Positions 1 to 13,600 of a DNA stretch of 64,000 bases are shown here, piece by piece. The translations under genes were made by a program, and so were the position numbers. How positions within the stretch are numbered: the stretch's first letter is position 1; each line of letters begins with the position of its first letter. The notes under the pieces are model-generated. The model had not been told where the DNA came from, did not search any database, and saw only the letters and a program-made list of their open reading frames with translations. Origin of the DNA: Membranipora membranacea (Eukaryota; Bryozoa; Gymnolaemata; Cheilostomatida; Membraniporidae); contig OU612072.1 in NCBI GenBank assembly GCA_914767715.1, positions 4,960,001 to 5,024,000 on the forward strand. Direction: 5' to 3'.

Positions 1-55
1 CCGTGGCAACCGGCAGCAGAATGTCAACATAACCACGTCCTGCACCCTTCACCAT
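1..55 (-). CDS. Possible start of a divergent gene, cut by the left edge
   Basis: On the minus strand an ATG at 55-53 opens a frame that stays open to the window edge (18 codons, beginning MVKGAGRGYVDILLPVAT). A TGA lies seven codons upstream in the same frame, so this is the first available Met. The region is richer in G+C than most of the window. The 386 bp between this ATG and the TAMM41 ATG would form a head-to-head promoter. The protein is not recognisable from 18 residues and the call could be chance. Confidence 0.35.
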   Translation of the reverse strand, partial: MVKGAGRGYVDILLPVAT

Positions 56-441
56 CCGCTGTCGAGCGAACCTTCACTGCACCCACTTTGTTCTTGCGCA
101 CCACCTAAAATGTAAATGTAATTGTGCGTTTAATGGCTTGAAAACCATTAGCACATCACTAAAAGAAGAAGAAGAATGGAGTGATGTTAATATACTTGCT
201 TGATTGATTGGTACTTAGGCTACTTACTTGTAGGACTACTTTGGTCAAGTTTTAGCACCTTTCTCTTGGGTTCTGGTTAGGGCTGCACCTTCAAATGTTA
301 TGAAAATCTATGATCCAACTATAATAGTTCTATTAGTAGCAGATGGTACCATTGTATGTGTCCTGTATAAACATGAGAATACATATCATGGCTTTTGCAG
401 AAGATTTGTGAAAAGTAAAACAAGAGACTTATAGAAAAACC

Positions 442-3074
442 ATGGCACATCAACTGGCCTCAATTTCCAAGGAGGTGTTGAGAAGATTCCCAATGAACCA
501 CATAAAGTATGCCTTCTGTTATGGATCGGGTGCGTTCCAACAAACAGGCAGTAAGATGGCGAGTAATGTACTGGACTATATCCTAGTGGTGGACTCTAAT
601 CATCACTTCCACTCTGACAATATGAAACTCAACAAATCAGATTACTCGTTCCTCAAGTACTTCGGAGTCGATGCTTTGACTAAAGTACACGGAACAGGTG
701 TTTACTTCAATACTCTAGTTCCGTTTGACAGCCGGACAATCAAGTATGGTGTTGTGAGCAGTACAGATTTCCAAGCTGATTTGCTAGGTATGTTTCAAAA
801 GTGAAATGGAAAACTGCCACCAAATGTCATTATACAAATTCCAAGCGAGTAGCATGAAAGGCCATCTGTAAAATCTTGGAAATGATGGTTTTCACATGCT
901 TTTGTTTGCCTGTGTCTGCAACTAAAGATATCGTATCAGTTAACGGTTTAAACAAAGAGGAAGACCACTTAATTTACAGTTTGAAATATTAAATAGGATG
1001 GTGTAATTGCGTTAAGCCCGACTGCTTTTTACCACATCTGATCCTCATACTAAACAATATACTTTTAACTCTTACCACAGACACCTGATTTTTCTATGTT
1101 TTGTCTTTTACCAGTACCGGTGTCTACATCAAATTTCACTGCTTTTTTGTCAGTGATTGTAATAAACCCATCCATCCATCCTACCTATCGGAGACTACTG
1201 CCCTCACTGATCATTATCATAGCAGACATTTACTGTTTAGCATTGCGATAATAGTTCAATCATCACTAACACCAATACACCTTACAGTCTGCTTTTAATT
1301 AGGGATATTTCATTCTGCCTTGTAGACTGGACAACATTATATTTGAGTGGCCGGCTGCACAAACCAGTACACATCATATATGACAGTGGAGATAGACCTA
1401 TTACTTCTGCTATAAAAAATAACCTAGAGAGTGCCATACACGCTAGCCTTCTATTATTACCAGATACATTCTCAGAACTTCAGCTATTTATCACTGTCGC
1501 AGGGTTGTCTTACAGTGGTGAGTTATATATATTGTGGTCACCGATGAGACAGGTCCTACTTATGTATGAATTATGTCAAGACTTCAACTCTCTAGTTGAG
1601 CCGTCTCTGGCCTGTGGGTTTAACACACAGTCATATGACTGCCAACTGCTTCATATAATAGACCAGTTAAATTCAATCTGTATGTTGTGTGTAGGTATTT
1701 ACCTTCTAAAGCGCCAAGCACCAATTTGAGCAGACAAGTTTGGTCGATATTCCATGCAGTTTAAGATTCCCAACATTGTGATGATCATGAAATGTCATTC
1801 AGTGCTCTCCTCCCCTGTTAATCTAAATGTGGTAGAGGTTGCCAACAACAGACTTAAACTGTACATGTATTTTGATAAATTGGTTGTTTTTTTGGAGTTA
1901 TGCCCTCTTTGAACAATTACTATGATTTTGCTAGGAGTTGAAGTTCATGATGATAATCATAGCAATGTGATGAGTACAGCATATATCTATCATTGAACCT
2001 TCAATGGATGATCGGATAATGAAGAATTGGGTGCTCATAACGTATATTTTTTGTGATACTAGTTTCGAAATAAGCTGCTATTATCTATCTCTCCTAAGTT
2101 CCTTGGTATGTGCGTTAAAAATGAATTCAACATCTTTGCTCAGTCTTATGATTGTTAATACCACACAGGTGATATGAGGATGGGAGTAGCTGAGGATGGG
2201 AATAAGATAACAAACATCGTCACACCTAATCTACATCACTTCAGATCACTGTATGAGAATATACTAGAACATGAGGAGCATCTACTGTGGGATAAAAACT
2301 CGGGAAAATTAGAGCAGATCCCTAACTTTGCCACTAGGTCAGTGAGATTTATAATAACATGTGCACCATATAGACTCTTGGTCAAGTTTAATCCAGTTGC
2401 CTGTATTCCAGTTGCTCCTTCCCACTGGTACGCCGCGGCACGACTAGTGGATCAGGAACAAATTGGAATGCAGGCAATAATGGACCAAACTGGGTCTATA
2501 TAGACTCTGATGGTCATTGTGAATTTTTCAATCAAATAATTCAACTCAGCATCAATTTTTTCTTGGTTGGGGCAATACAATTCACTTTTATACTCTTTTT
2601 TTTACAAAATCTAATATTCAACTTTCTTTCTCTCTGAAAGCTACTGTGGTCTTATACCTTACTAAGGTCCAACATGCACTCTTGTCCACAGCCCAATACA
2701 TCATCATAAATGAAAATGAAGAATGTGATGGTGTATTTCAGAAGAATCTGAACCTGTATGTTATTAACACATCTTCTCTGTGGTTTGCTGATAGGTTTCA
2801 TCACTTGAACCTGTTACCGTTCGGAGTACAGGAGAGGTTAGTGTCACATCGTAATACAGACGGCCGATATCGGGATATAGAGGAAGTGATAAGACAAGTC
2901 GCTACGGACGAGGTAAACTGTGAGAGACTAGTACGTAAATCTGTGACTGACATAGTCAAACAATCCAGTCTAGAGCAGACAGTTAAGTCAGCGCTGGCTG
3001 CAGGAGTCAGGAAATCTCTGGTCTATGGAATGGCTAAAGTTAGGAAAAGCTTCAAAAGTAAACTCAAGTCATGA
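442..3074 (+). CDS. TAMM41: TAM41-family mitochondrial phosphatidate cytidylyltransferase, 4 exons, 328 aa
   Basis: Exons are 442-787, 1326-1517, 2169-2337 and 2795-3074; phases agree at every junction (1, 1, 2) and the joined CDS is 987 nt. The family makes CDP-diacylglycerol from phosphatidic acid and CTP on the matrix side of the inner mitochondrial membrane, the first committed step of cardiolipin synthesis. Visible hallmarks are the nucleotidyltransferase motif YGSGAFQQ (residues 27-34), the acidic pair in LDYILVVD (D45, D51), GVYFNTLVPF, IKYGVVSS, the exon-junction segment DWTTLYLSGRLHKPV, LLLLPDTFSELQLF, AGLSYSGDMRMG, and the C-terminal IVKQSSLEQTVKSALAAGVRKS. Length is close to the usual family size. 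The start is the first Met before the conserved core; a weak amphipathic presequence is possible but not obvious. No defect is seen. The match is strong because the family blocks run in order across all four exons. Confidence 0.95.
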
Positions 3075-6000
3075 GCACATGTGACATGATTTAGTTATAG
3101 ATTTCGTTTTACCTTTATTTTTTCCCTTAGTGAGTGGACTATGACATTTTTTTTTTTCCATTGTCAATATAACCTGGGTTATTGAAGTTTCTGAGTTGAT
3201 CCAGACAGTTAGATTGCATGCCTCCTCATTGAGCAAATTTAGGCAAAGTTGATCTGGCCACACATTATGCTGTGTTGAACGAGGAAGATAATCATTGCTC
3301 AAGCAGTCACTAAAAGCTGCTTGCTCTGTTTGTTGACCTCCGATCCAATAATTCTGAGTAGCTATTTCTGTGGGGATAAAAAATGGTTATTTTCAGAAAG
3401 ATTTTCTATGACAGGATTCAAGGAAAAATTCAATATTAAACATCCATTATTTATGGCTGTTCGCAACCCATGAGAACGAATATGAATACAAAAATTCCTT
3501 ACCAGTTGTACCTCAAGGACACCTTTATTCAGGGCTCAAGATGATGGGCTTGTTGCTTCTTGGTATTTTACAACGCTAGGGGAACACAATATTATTAATG
3601 AAAATGTAACTTATACTTTTGAGGTACAGATTAGATTTCTCATAATGCCGTTTGACAGGAAGAGGCGGGAAATGATTGTCAATATCTAACAACTGAATTT
3701 TCTCATACACAAGCTAATCCAAAAGGTTGTTTCCCCATACACATATCTCGCTGTTCACATCTACATAGGGAGAGTTTTCCTACCTCTGCAGTTGGCAAAG
3801 GCTGCTGATATATTTTCAGTGGAGGCTTTGTGAAACATGTGCATGTATTAAGTTCTGTGTTAATACATCTCTGTGGCAGCCATATTAAATGATACTTGCT
3901 TGGGATGATGTTTGATTAGTAATTTAATTGATATCCAGTCTGTATTATCTTCATCACTGATCAGTCCGAATTGTGGGGCTTATATCCACATCCAGTCACC
4001 CACCTCACCACAAGAGGTTATCATGATTGAAGATGAAGCAGGGGTGTCTGGGGGAAAACCTCCTATTAACATTATTACCAATGAACTCCCTGTTCTTCGT
4101 TGTTTTTACACTGCCCCTTCCCACATTCAAAGGCGATTCATTACCTAGAAGAGAATACAAACCGGTCTAATACAGTAATATCTGGTTTACATATTTGTCC
4201 ACCTGCAAAGATAACTGCATGTCAACACGAAGCTATTACATAACAGATGTTATTGACATTTGAGTTAATCAAGTTTTATGATGGTCCCCTCATAGTAAAG
4301 TGAATGTAGTATTTACTCAATATTCATGTAGTAGAAGTAATCAACATTTCTGTCAGATTGTCTCAATCTAAGTAACAGTTCTCAGCCTGCAGTGTCGACA
4401 CGTCAGATCTACACTCGAGACACATGTCAAAAGTTCACTGACAAGGTATCTTTGTGGCTGATTTTCAAGCGTATTTCAGATAGTCAACTTGACCATTGGC
4501 AAAGTCGGTAAGTTGATTGCATTCAAATATTGATCCTGTTTTTCAAAATCTGAATTTGGAACTTTTGGAAATCTGAAGTAAAGCCTTCAGATAGCGTACG
4601 ATTCAAAACATACAGATTTAGGTGTCGGTCTGTAAGATACGCAACTTAACCGTTGGCTAATTCAAATATCGATCCTGTTTTTGAAATTCTAAATTGTAAA
4701 ATTTTTGATACCTGAGGTACTGGCTTCATGCAGCCCACAATTCAAAATTTAGGTGACAGTATGCTTCTAAACAATTTAGAGAAATCTTCGTATTTTATAT
4801 ACTCATCGTATGAGCAAGGAGGTATGAGTATGGTGAAAACTAGTATCAAGCATATGTATTGTTACAAGTTATCTTCCTGAAATAACAAAATTGTGAACAC
4901 TCTATACAATACCTCTTGCCGTAAATTCATCCTAATAGTGAGTTTACTTGCTCTTCAATTACTAGTTTTATCCAAGATAATGAACGCTGAACCGTCTGTA
5001 TCCAAATGTACAGATAATCTAATTTTCACCATCAAGTTACAAAGAGCTATAGACATTTAGAGCAGATAAAATTTGTATTCCTTTATCATCCCAACTAAAT
5101 AGATAGGTGAGTCAGGGAGGGTGAGATATCCCACCCTCCCTGGTTGAGTGGTGTTTGAAGAAGCAAGAATATCTTACGGAGTTGTCTATCCATTGTGCAT
5201 GGGGAGACAAGTTGTATGAGTGCTGAATAAACATTAGGTCAATATTTTGCTGACCCACGTATCTGTACCTCAAGTCATCACATCACCACATCTTGTGTGA
5301 TGTAGGTAAAAGTAAGCAAACTGTAAGCAATATACTGAACTTAGCCGTTTAACCTGATGCATTCAACAAATAGCTATAAATTATACTAATTTCTGGGTAT
5401 AACTTGGAAAATTAGGCCAATTATCTATGATGAGCTCCTATTATGTTTTCTACGACATTATTGCATCCTATTTCATGTATCATATTTGAAGTTTGATGTA
5501 AATAGAGTTCTATGAAATATTAACGGCTAGTTTTTGACAAAATTGGCTAATTATTGACCTTTTGTATTGTTTTCCTTAAAATTTCCTTATTGCATTAAGA
5601 TTTTATTCGAAGCAAAGGTCATAAAATAAATGACATTTACATTTTTTGCCTGGGCGTAATTGAATGATTTTGGGAAAAATTTTCTCATATGGCATCGAAC
5701 CTTTAGAGTCCAAAGGGATTAGATTTACTTTTTACTGGTGCATCCATCCAGATGACCATGATCATAATGATATTTGAATTCCATAGACTTATTGGATGGT
5801 TTTGGTTGGCACAACCACAAAACCTTTCAGTAGGAGGAAACGATTTGCTTGCTTCATATGCCACATATATGATCTCATAATGAAAGTGGTCTGATTTTAT
5901 TTTATGCAAAAATGTAAGCTGACGATATGAGTGGTTTATAAGTACCTCTATGAGAAAGTGAAGGTGAGTTCCTTCCTTCCTTCCTCAATAAATGGGTACA

Positions 6001-9000
6001 TTGCCTGAGGGATTCCAATAATGCCTCTACTTAAAAGTGAATACTATCTACATGTGGATTTCGTGTCACGTATTTAAATAGCTCGGATATTTTACTGTGG
6101 ACCGCTGACACTTAAAAACCATGATTACCTACATTGCAGGCAGCACAGTAGCTTTATTAGTACGGAAAGAAGGCAGATTTAGCTAACAAACTGGTATTTG
6201 ACTTAAATTGTCTGTGTCAACAGCGAGCCAATACAAACTGATATTTATCTTCAGGCTACCAGCTCATATTACAATAACACAAAAATCAATGCCTTTCTAG
6301 TATCAGCCCAATACAATCAAACAAACAGTAGCACAAAACTCTCGCTCGCTTTCCCCTGCAGTTATTGAATACATTAAATCATAACGCTGATCAAATTGTG
6401 CTGAACCAGTGATGTAGTTTGCAGTATATTTTGCTGCAGCAGGAAAATTTTGTGACCATTTGGAGTTCAATCATCATTATTTGGCCGACGATCCAAGCTC
6501 ACCTCAAATTGTGTGAGTAGCTTGCAATTATTGTTGAACATGATTTAAAATAATTAATTTACAACTCTGATTAAAAAAATTTACATATAGTGTTTTGCTG
6601 TTCCTCAATGGAACAATGTTGGAGGCATCCTTGCTTACGGAACGATAAAATCTTCTATAGATGATTCCGGAATGATTTGACAACCGAAAAAGGGCGAGGG
6701 ATATATTTGAGTAATGCGGCGATGCTTGTTTATCCCCTCACCCAAGGTGGCGCCTAGAACTACCATTGAAGGTGACTTGAAAAGCAAATTTTTGCAATTA
6801 TTTCCTTCCGTCTCTGTACCGCATCCAGAGGAGATAAAAGGATGCCTTATCCCATCAGCTTTGAAAGAAGCCATCTTACCACGGGGTCTCATACCCCATA
6901 AAGTCACCAAAATAAACCAGTAACCTGTCTTGATGACATGACGTCAGATTTGATCACATCGATTCTAATCACTGGAAGATCAAAGGAGAATAATTTAGTT
7001 TATCATTTATTCATAATACAAGGATTCCTACTCTCGTCAGATCCTTACCATTCAAGGATTAATTCAATTACTATAAAATTGACATGCCACTATTAGAGTA
7101 TTGAGTGTATCAATTATAGAGTGGACATTAACCTTTAAAGAACCTGACAATATTGTAAATGATAATAGGTACTTTGACATATATTTCATCAATAAGTCAC
7201 ATTCAACTCTAAAATACCTGTAAGAAAGGCTTTTAATTGCCTGTAAACTGAGTATGTAAATGAGCTAGAAGTCCTAGGAATGATTGCTTATATTCAATTT
7301 CAGAACGACTGATGTCCCTTCAATGTGCCATGATTAAACCTACTCAGCCAATTTTTGCTTCTCTGATTGTATTCTATAATTTGGTTCTAGTCTAGAATTG
7401 AGCCCTCACTTTATAAACGGCCAGCAGTAGTGATCAGGACTTTATCTCAGCTGTAATTATTTTGTACAGGGTAAGCTGTAGTCAGTATTCATAGTTAGTA
7501 GATTAATACATTTACATCCATAGTGTAAAACCACTTCTCTTGACAGTTTAGGCGGGTTACAGTCACAGGAGGGATGGGGTATGTTTAAATGAATATCCCA
7601 CAATGCAAGTTTCTGGAATTCCCGATGGGAACTGGGAAACGCAGGTTCAGTTGCATTGTGGGAATTTGATTTTGCTTCAGAATGACTTAGAGAACCCCTT
7701 GGTATCATATGAGATTGAGAAGTTGATGTCTCTTAGGCGGGTATGAGAAGGAATCAGGTTCAGAATTCCAAAGGTCTATTACAGCGCATACAATTAAACC
7801 AGGCATGTGTTTTACACTATTGTAAACCTTCGGTTTAAATGGTGTAAAGTCTAAACTCAGAATGTTGGTTTGGTTACATTCAATAACTATCAACTTCTTT
7901 ATCAATGAAAACATCTGATAATTTATGACAGCCATGTACTTTTACGCACATTCTATAATTGTATCCATTGATAGCAACGCATATTTCAAAGCTTCAGAAG
8001 GGCGGGTGTTTTCCCTCTCCTCTGGCAGTGTTAAATTGCTACCTAAGTTGCATCATGAGTTTGCTCACTTTCAACCCATCAACATGTACAGCAAAAAGGT
8101 CAGGCAAAGTCTCTGCTCGCAACCCCTTGGCATCATTGGTCTATCCAATACATACCGGCAGCATTCAAATAGATAATAGCGCAAACGTGTCTAATTTCCT
8201 GGAGTGGTAGCGTTGACCGAGGTAGATGATTAGAATGAATATTATCATTTATCCAGATTTACAAAACTAGAGCAGATATTAGCCACATTGATGAGATTTC
8301 AGTGCTGCCACAAACATTACGCAAAGTCTTCATCAAATTTAGGATTATTCAATCATCATGTTTTTCCTGTATCTTATTATTTACTGGCATTTGGATTGAC
8401 AGAAAAATAATGATGCAGCATAGGTTAGTATTATTATGTGCTAGAGCAGCCTACAAATTGAATTTGGTTGTGATAATGTTGCATGTTGTAAGACCATATT
8501 TTGACAAAAAATAACCATGATAGGCTTATATTACTCATTTTTCTACTCGCCCCTGCTCTATGGAATAGAGTTTTGAAAACGAGTAATAGTCCTCCAAAAG
8601 GCTTGTGTGAGAGTAATTTTAAACCAGGCATATAGGCTTACTGCCACATAAATTAATTTTCATCTTTGGAAGGTAGTCATCACGGAAAGCAACACATCTG
8701 CATGTTACCTAGAGTGAACAAAGGTTACTGCCCTGAATGTTCAGCTGCTGTCCAATAACCCAACCAATATTAGCTGTCATAAAATCTGTGAATTGTCCTG
8801 TAAGTAGCAGCTTAAATCCTGCTCATTGCACAAGATTGAAACAAAATCACTAGATATACCATATTTACATTTATGTAATAAGCCACTTAAAAACCAATAT
8901 TATCCACTTCAAAAGCCATCGCACCATCTACAAGCACGCTATTGGAAACATGTAAAACACTTTGTAACTGCAACCCTTCAGAATTTCTCTTGACATCACT

Positions 9001-10610
9001 CCTCCAGAGGTTTCCTGATTAGCATGCATTGGGTAATGTGTTATTCATTCATACTTTGAAAGGGTGTCAATTTCGAACAATCTCACTGGAAAATTCTTCC
9101 GTAGTTGACAAAGACTAACATCTATTAGATTGTCCCATGACAGCCCCAGTGCACCCCAAGTGCAGCCCCAGGCATGTCAAGGGTATCCCATGTGCAGTCC
9201 ATGGCAGCCTGAATGTGGTGCCTTTGGTGGCAAACAGTACATTAAATTAGTACTAGGATTAATTTTTTCCACCTTTTTTTATGTATTCAAACAAAAATAA
9301 GATATCCCAAAATGGTGTTGCTCTCCCAATTGCTGCGATGTGTTTTCTTCATTCAACACTAAATATTGATCACAGCATAGTCCATGGTGTTCTGCCCTAA
9401 TATCTTAATATATTAATATATAATTATATATTCTCTATTTCAATTTCGTTTCCTCTTGGGGATTAATGTATGCATGCCATCATGTAAAGAATTCTTGTCT
9501 GAGTGCTTTACATAACCAAGAGACGGTAATTTCAAAATCCCTCGTCGCATCTTGCACTTTATGGCTCTTCACTTCATCGCTCTAACATTTTCTATAAATA
9601 TAAATATAGTACAAAATATATTACATTATAATATTCATAATATCGCCCATTGATGAAGCCTATTACCAGGCCTAATTATGGTCAGTTATAGATGTTCCTT
9701 ATTAATCATTCAGAAATCAATTCCCTCCGGGCCACATTAATATTAAGGCCTGCATGCTAACACATTTTTCCAATTAATATTGTAGATATACCGGACCTGG
9801 TTGTTGATCCACCTGTCATTTCATGCAAGGTGCTCTGAGTGGGCTGTCAACTCCAAACACATACACTATCATAATAGAGTAAATAAAGGTGGCTAAAAGA
9901 TTACATGGATTACAACTATCATCTTAATTAAACTCCGTCAAGTGGCAGGAAATAACATTTTACGCAGATTAAATATCTGACATTATAAGGTTCAGCCGTT
10001 CATGTTGATTTGTAATCACCTTCACAAAGGCTGTAAATAGCTTCCACAATCCTCAGGAAGGAGAATATTTAATGCTTTTCCAAGCGCATACATGCAAACA
10101 TGCAATAACACAGCAGCGCTACTATCGAGAGGAGCCTGTCAATAACTGAAAGGCTTTTATCATACGCTGCCGTTATCATATAAATGCTGCCGCAGATGTC
10201 TATATAATGTAAGAGGGATTAACAGCGTTGATCTTGGTAGACAAGATACTCAGAGACACATGTTAGACACTTAGCAGCACATCAAAGACATCCACACTTC
10301 TGGATACCTACTTTGATCGGCGCTGCAAAGGGTGCTTAATTGACCGCTCAATCTTCCACTTAACAGCTAGAAAAATAACATCAAGAGCTCATTTGAATGT
10401 GGGATATATCAACATATATCAGTGATGATAACTAGCTGTTGAGATATTGATAACAACTTATACAGCGAACTTTATCTCGAAATCGGCTGCCCGGATAACG
10501 AGGACTCTGATAAGATACGAAATACTTCCTCGCTCTCTCAGCTCTCTACCTGGAGCACCTGGATTGGGACACCTGTCTACACCTGTCTACACCTGGAGCA
10601 CCTGTCAAAC
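3075..10610. other. Long stretch without a recognisable gene
   Basis: Only short open frames lacking family resemblance occur here. The pair of overlapping open frames at 6635-6923 on both strands is the only moderately G+C-rich patch, but I could not assign it. A small hairpin with arms TCCCACAATGCAA (7596-7608) and its complement (7651-7663) is visible. A C/G-rich patch of short near-repeats of CAGCCCCAGTG lies near 9140-9220. The stretch 9400-9780 is very AT-rich. It probably holds TAMM41 3' sequence, old repeats and the GPCR upstream region. Confidence 0.6.
4490..4760. repeat. Diverged tandem duplication, unit about 130 bp
   Basis: The segments around 4515-4620 and 4655-4760 share a series of words in the same order: ATTCAAATAT, GATCCTGTTTTT, a gapped AAATCTGAATTTGGAAC-like block, a GATTCAAAA-like block, and ATTTAGGTG. 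I estimate about 70-75 percent identity by eye. There is no coding potential. This is an old local duplication. Confidence 0.55.
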
Positions 10611-13600
10611 ATGTCAACATTTCACCAAAGTGATATCATGTGGAACATTACAACAACGATGGAGCCGGAACACAACGATGATCCGACTCCGCTAATGCTA
10701 GCAATGGACAAATACATTGCAAGTATACATGGACCTCTCGCTCTAACGGTGTGTATCATAGGGATAGTTATGAATATCATGAACATCGCGGTACTGTCGG
10801 ATAAAGAGATGCTGTCCTCTGTGAACAGGCTGCTGCAAGCTATCGGTAGGTAAAATAAAATTACAAATTGTCACTTGTTGTTGTGTTGGGTGGGTTGTGG
10901 GAAGCCTTTGTGTAACACAATCACCAACCATACTCAAATTTCATAAAAATGTTGAAAACTTAGTCAAAGAAATTTTGGCACTAGATATGAAAGTAAAACA
11001 TGTTAAGTTTTACATGCGGTCACTTGCCGCAAGTATTTTGGACCATTTTTCTGAGATACAAACTTATCTGCAAATTCTTATCAAGGATTGTGATAATGCT
11101 CTTCAAATCATAGCATTTTTAAGTTGAATGTTATTTGATAAGATGGATCGAGAGAGAGAGAGTTACTTTTTAATTTATTAGGCAAAATAAAGTTTTGGTT
11201 CTAAGGTCCACAATCCTGACAAATTATCAGCCAGTAGCAAATTAGGCAAACGCGGGTTTTATCACAGAAAAAAAGCCAACAATAATCAATATTTATTGGT
11301 TTGAAAAGTAGCGGCAGACGATTTTGGATTTTTGTGATTTGAGAGAATATATTAACTTTGATCTATGTTGCTGCCGTAACTGCTTGCCGACATTTGGTCA
11401 TGTCTGAGGATAATCGGGACAACATGCTAACATTGAAGCTAATTATAAACATCCCTTAACAATCCAGGTCAATATAAAATACTTCAATGTCCAAGAAATA
11501 CTCCAGGACCTTCCTTGTCAGTAAACAGCAGATAGACCACACATTAAACTACAGGACAGTAATTCTCTCTGACAGATAGCTATGCCTGTCGTATAATCTG
11601 TGATTATCTATAGTATTAGCGGCTTAGATATCAATACAGTCTGATCAAAATATTAAGTACTCTAATTGATGAAAGGATTAACAGTCCTATAATTGTTGAA
11701 CCACAGGCTAGAATACTAGCAAAACTTTTGAATTTTGACTTTCCTTTATAATAGTTGAGAATTTTTGCCAAAGAATGATCTGTAGAAAATATTTTAGTCA
11801 CATAACAGTTGGTTTAGTTTTTGATGAGCAAAAAAAGTCTCTTGGAAAATTAGCTTGTGTAGGATATAAATACTGTAGACTGGGTCTTACAGGGGTGTAT
11901 TCATGGGTAGGGCCAGGGGGCCAGGGGGCCATGGCCCTACCTCTTTTTCAGGTCAATTTTGAAAAGCTCAAAAAAACTGCCTCAGTTTTATGAATACACA
12001 TTGACTCTTTGAATGTTTCTCAATAACCTCTGTTTATTGAAAATTTTCTGGGGGAGGCCCCCCCCCATACCCCCTGGCGAGAAGGCGCTAAAGTGCCCCT
12101 CCCTCACTCACCCCGCCTGGCTTACAATGCAACTAACTCTTTTCGTACAGTAATCTGAATTCCAGAATCATCAGCGACTTTTGTGATATATGTATTGAAA
12201 GATTAAGAGCCATCTTCTCACAGCGACAAAGTAAACATAACTCCTTATTACATCAAACAACTGGAAAAAAACAAATGTTTATTTTAGTATTATGTCTAAA
12301 ATATAGTTTATGTTTACTGAGTACTTGTGGCTGACTTGCTTCTGTTATATGATTCTACTATATATATTTATATATTTTGTTGGAGGCAAAAATCAATAGA
12401 CAAAACTTGCGCCATTAGACATAAATGTTTTGTGACTTATTATAAAGTGCGCTAAGTAACTATAGTCTGCATTATCTATTTCTATCATTGGGGATCAAGA
12501 ATAGCAACACATCACTCTGCCTGCACTTTCTTAATGGGAAAAATGACACTGTCTTAATCACAATTTCAGCGTTTGTTTCGAGAGTTTATGTCTGGAAGTA
12601 GCACATAAACTTGATCACATGAATTTTTACCATTGCAGCGAGTTTTGTGTAGGAAAATTCAATTATATATGCAGATTCTAGTTCGCGCAAAATTATTTTA
12701 TGTGACACTTATCATGGTTGGCATTAGTAAATTACCATCAGCGATGATTCTTTGTTCCTATTTTTCTTTCTCTTCCCATTATAAAACCATAATTTTGGAA
12801 AGAGCACTCAAATTATTGCTATATTCCTAAAAGCTAAAATGATCTGAGATACGGTATAGGACAGAAACAAAATCCCCTTCCCTCTCAGATCAGCAGACAA
12901 AGCAATACATGATTGCATGCAGGTAGTGAAAGTGTTGAGGGTCTTGGATTGGAATCCCACTGCGGTACCTTGACTACTGGCATTATTGTGTCTCGGGTGT
13001 GTTCCCCTATGCCTACAACGTGAGGGCAAAATGGTGCTGAAATTGCAGACATGTTCTTGGGTTGACTAGTCTCACTCCTTCATCCTATGGGATTGCCGAG
13101 TGAAATAACCTTGGGATGTTGACCCACAAATTTTTTTTTTACTCTATACATTTCACATTTAAGGTGAAAATTGTAGACGGTGATCTATTTGTTGTTTGTA
13201 GCTGTAGCTGACCTGATAACAATGCTTGATTACATTCCTTACTCAATACTCTTCTTCATCAAGCACGGACCAGATGTCAGTGTGGAGCGAAACAATCAAC
13301 CCGCTGTCAACTACCTGTTCTTCCATGCCGTGTGCTCGATCGTATCACACACAGCCAGCATATGGCTAACTGTATGCGTGGCTCTATTTCGTTACATCTA
13401 CTTGTCGAGCAGTAGAGGCAAGGAACTATGTGCACTGTCGAGGGCAAACTTGACAATCGGTTTGGTTTGTATTGTGAGCTTTTTATTGAGCTTGCCTCAA
13501 ATACTGGTTTTGAAGATAAACGAGAGTATCGACCCTGAAACGAATGAGACCTCCTACTGGTATTTATGGACTAATGGGATACCAAAACATCAGAAGGCGA

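Noticed and set aside
3912-4148. 78-codon open frame on the plus strand
   Set aside because: No domain, no supporting splice partners, and it is followed by an old tandem repeat.
6635-6923. Overlapping open frames on both strands (about 90 and 69 codons)
   Set aside because: Neither translation resembles a family and no paired exon was found. Kept only as an unexplained patch.
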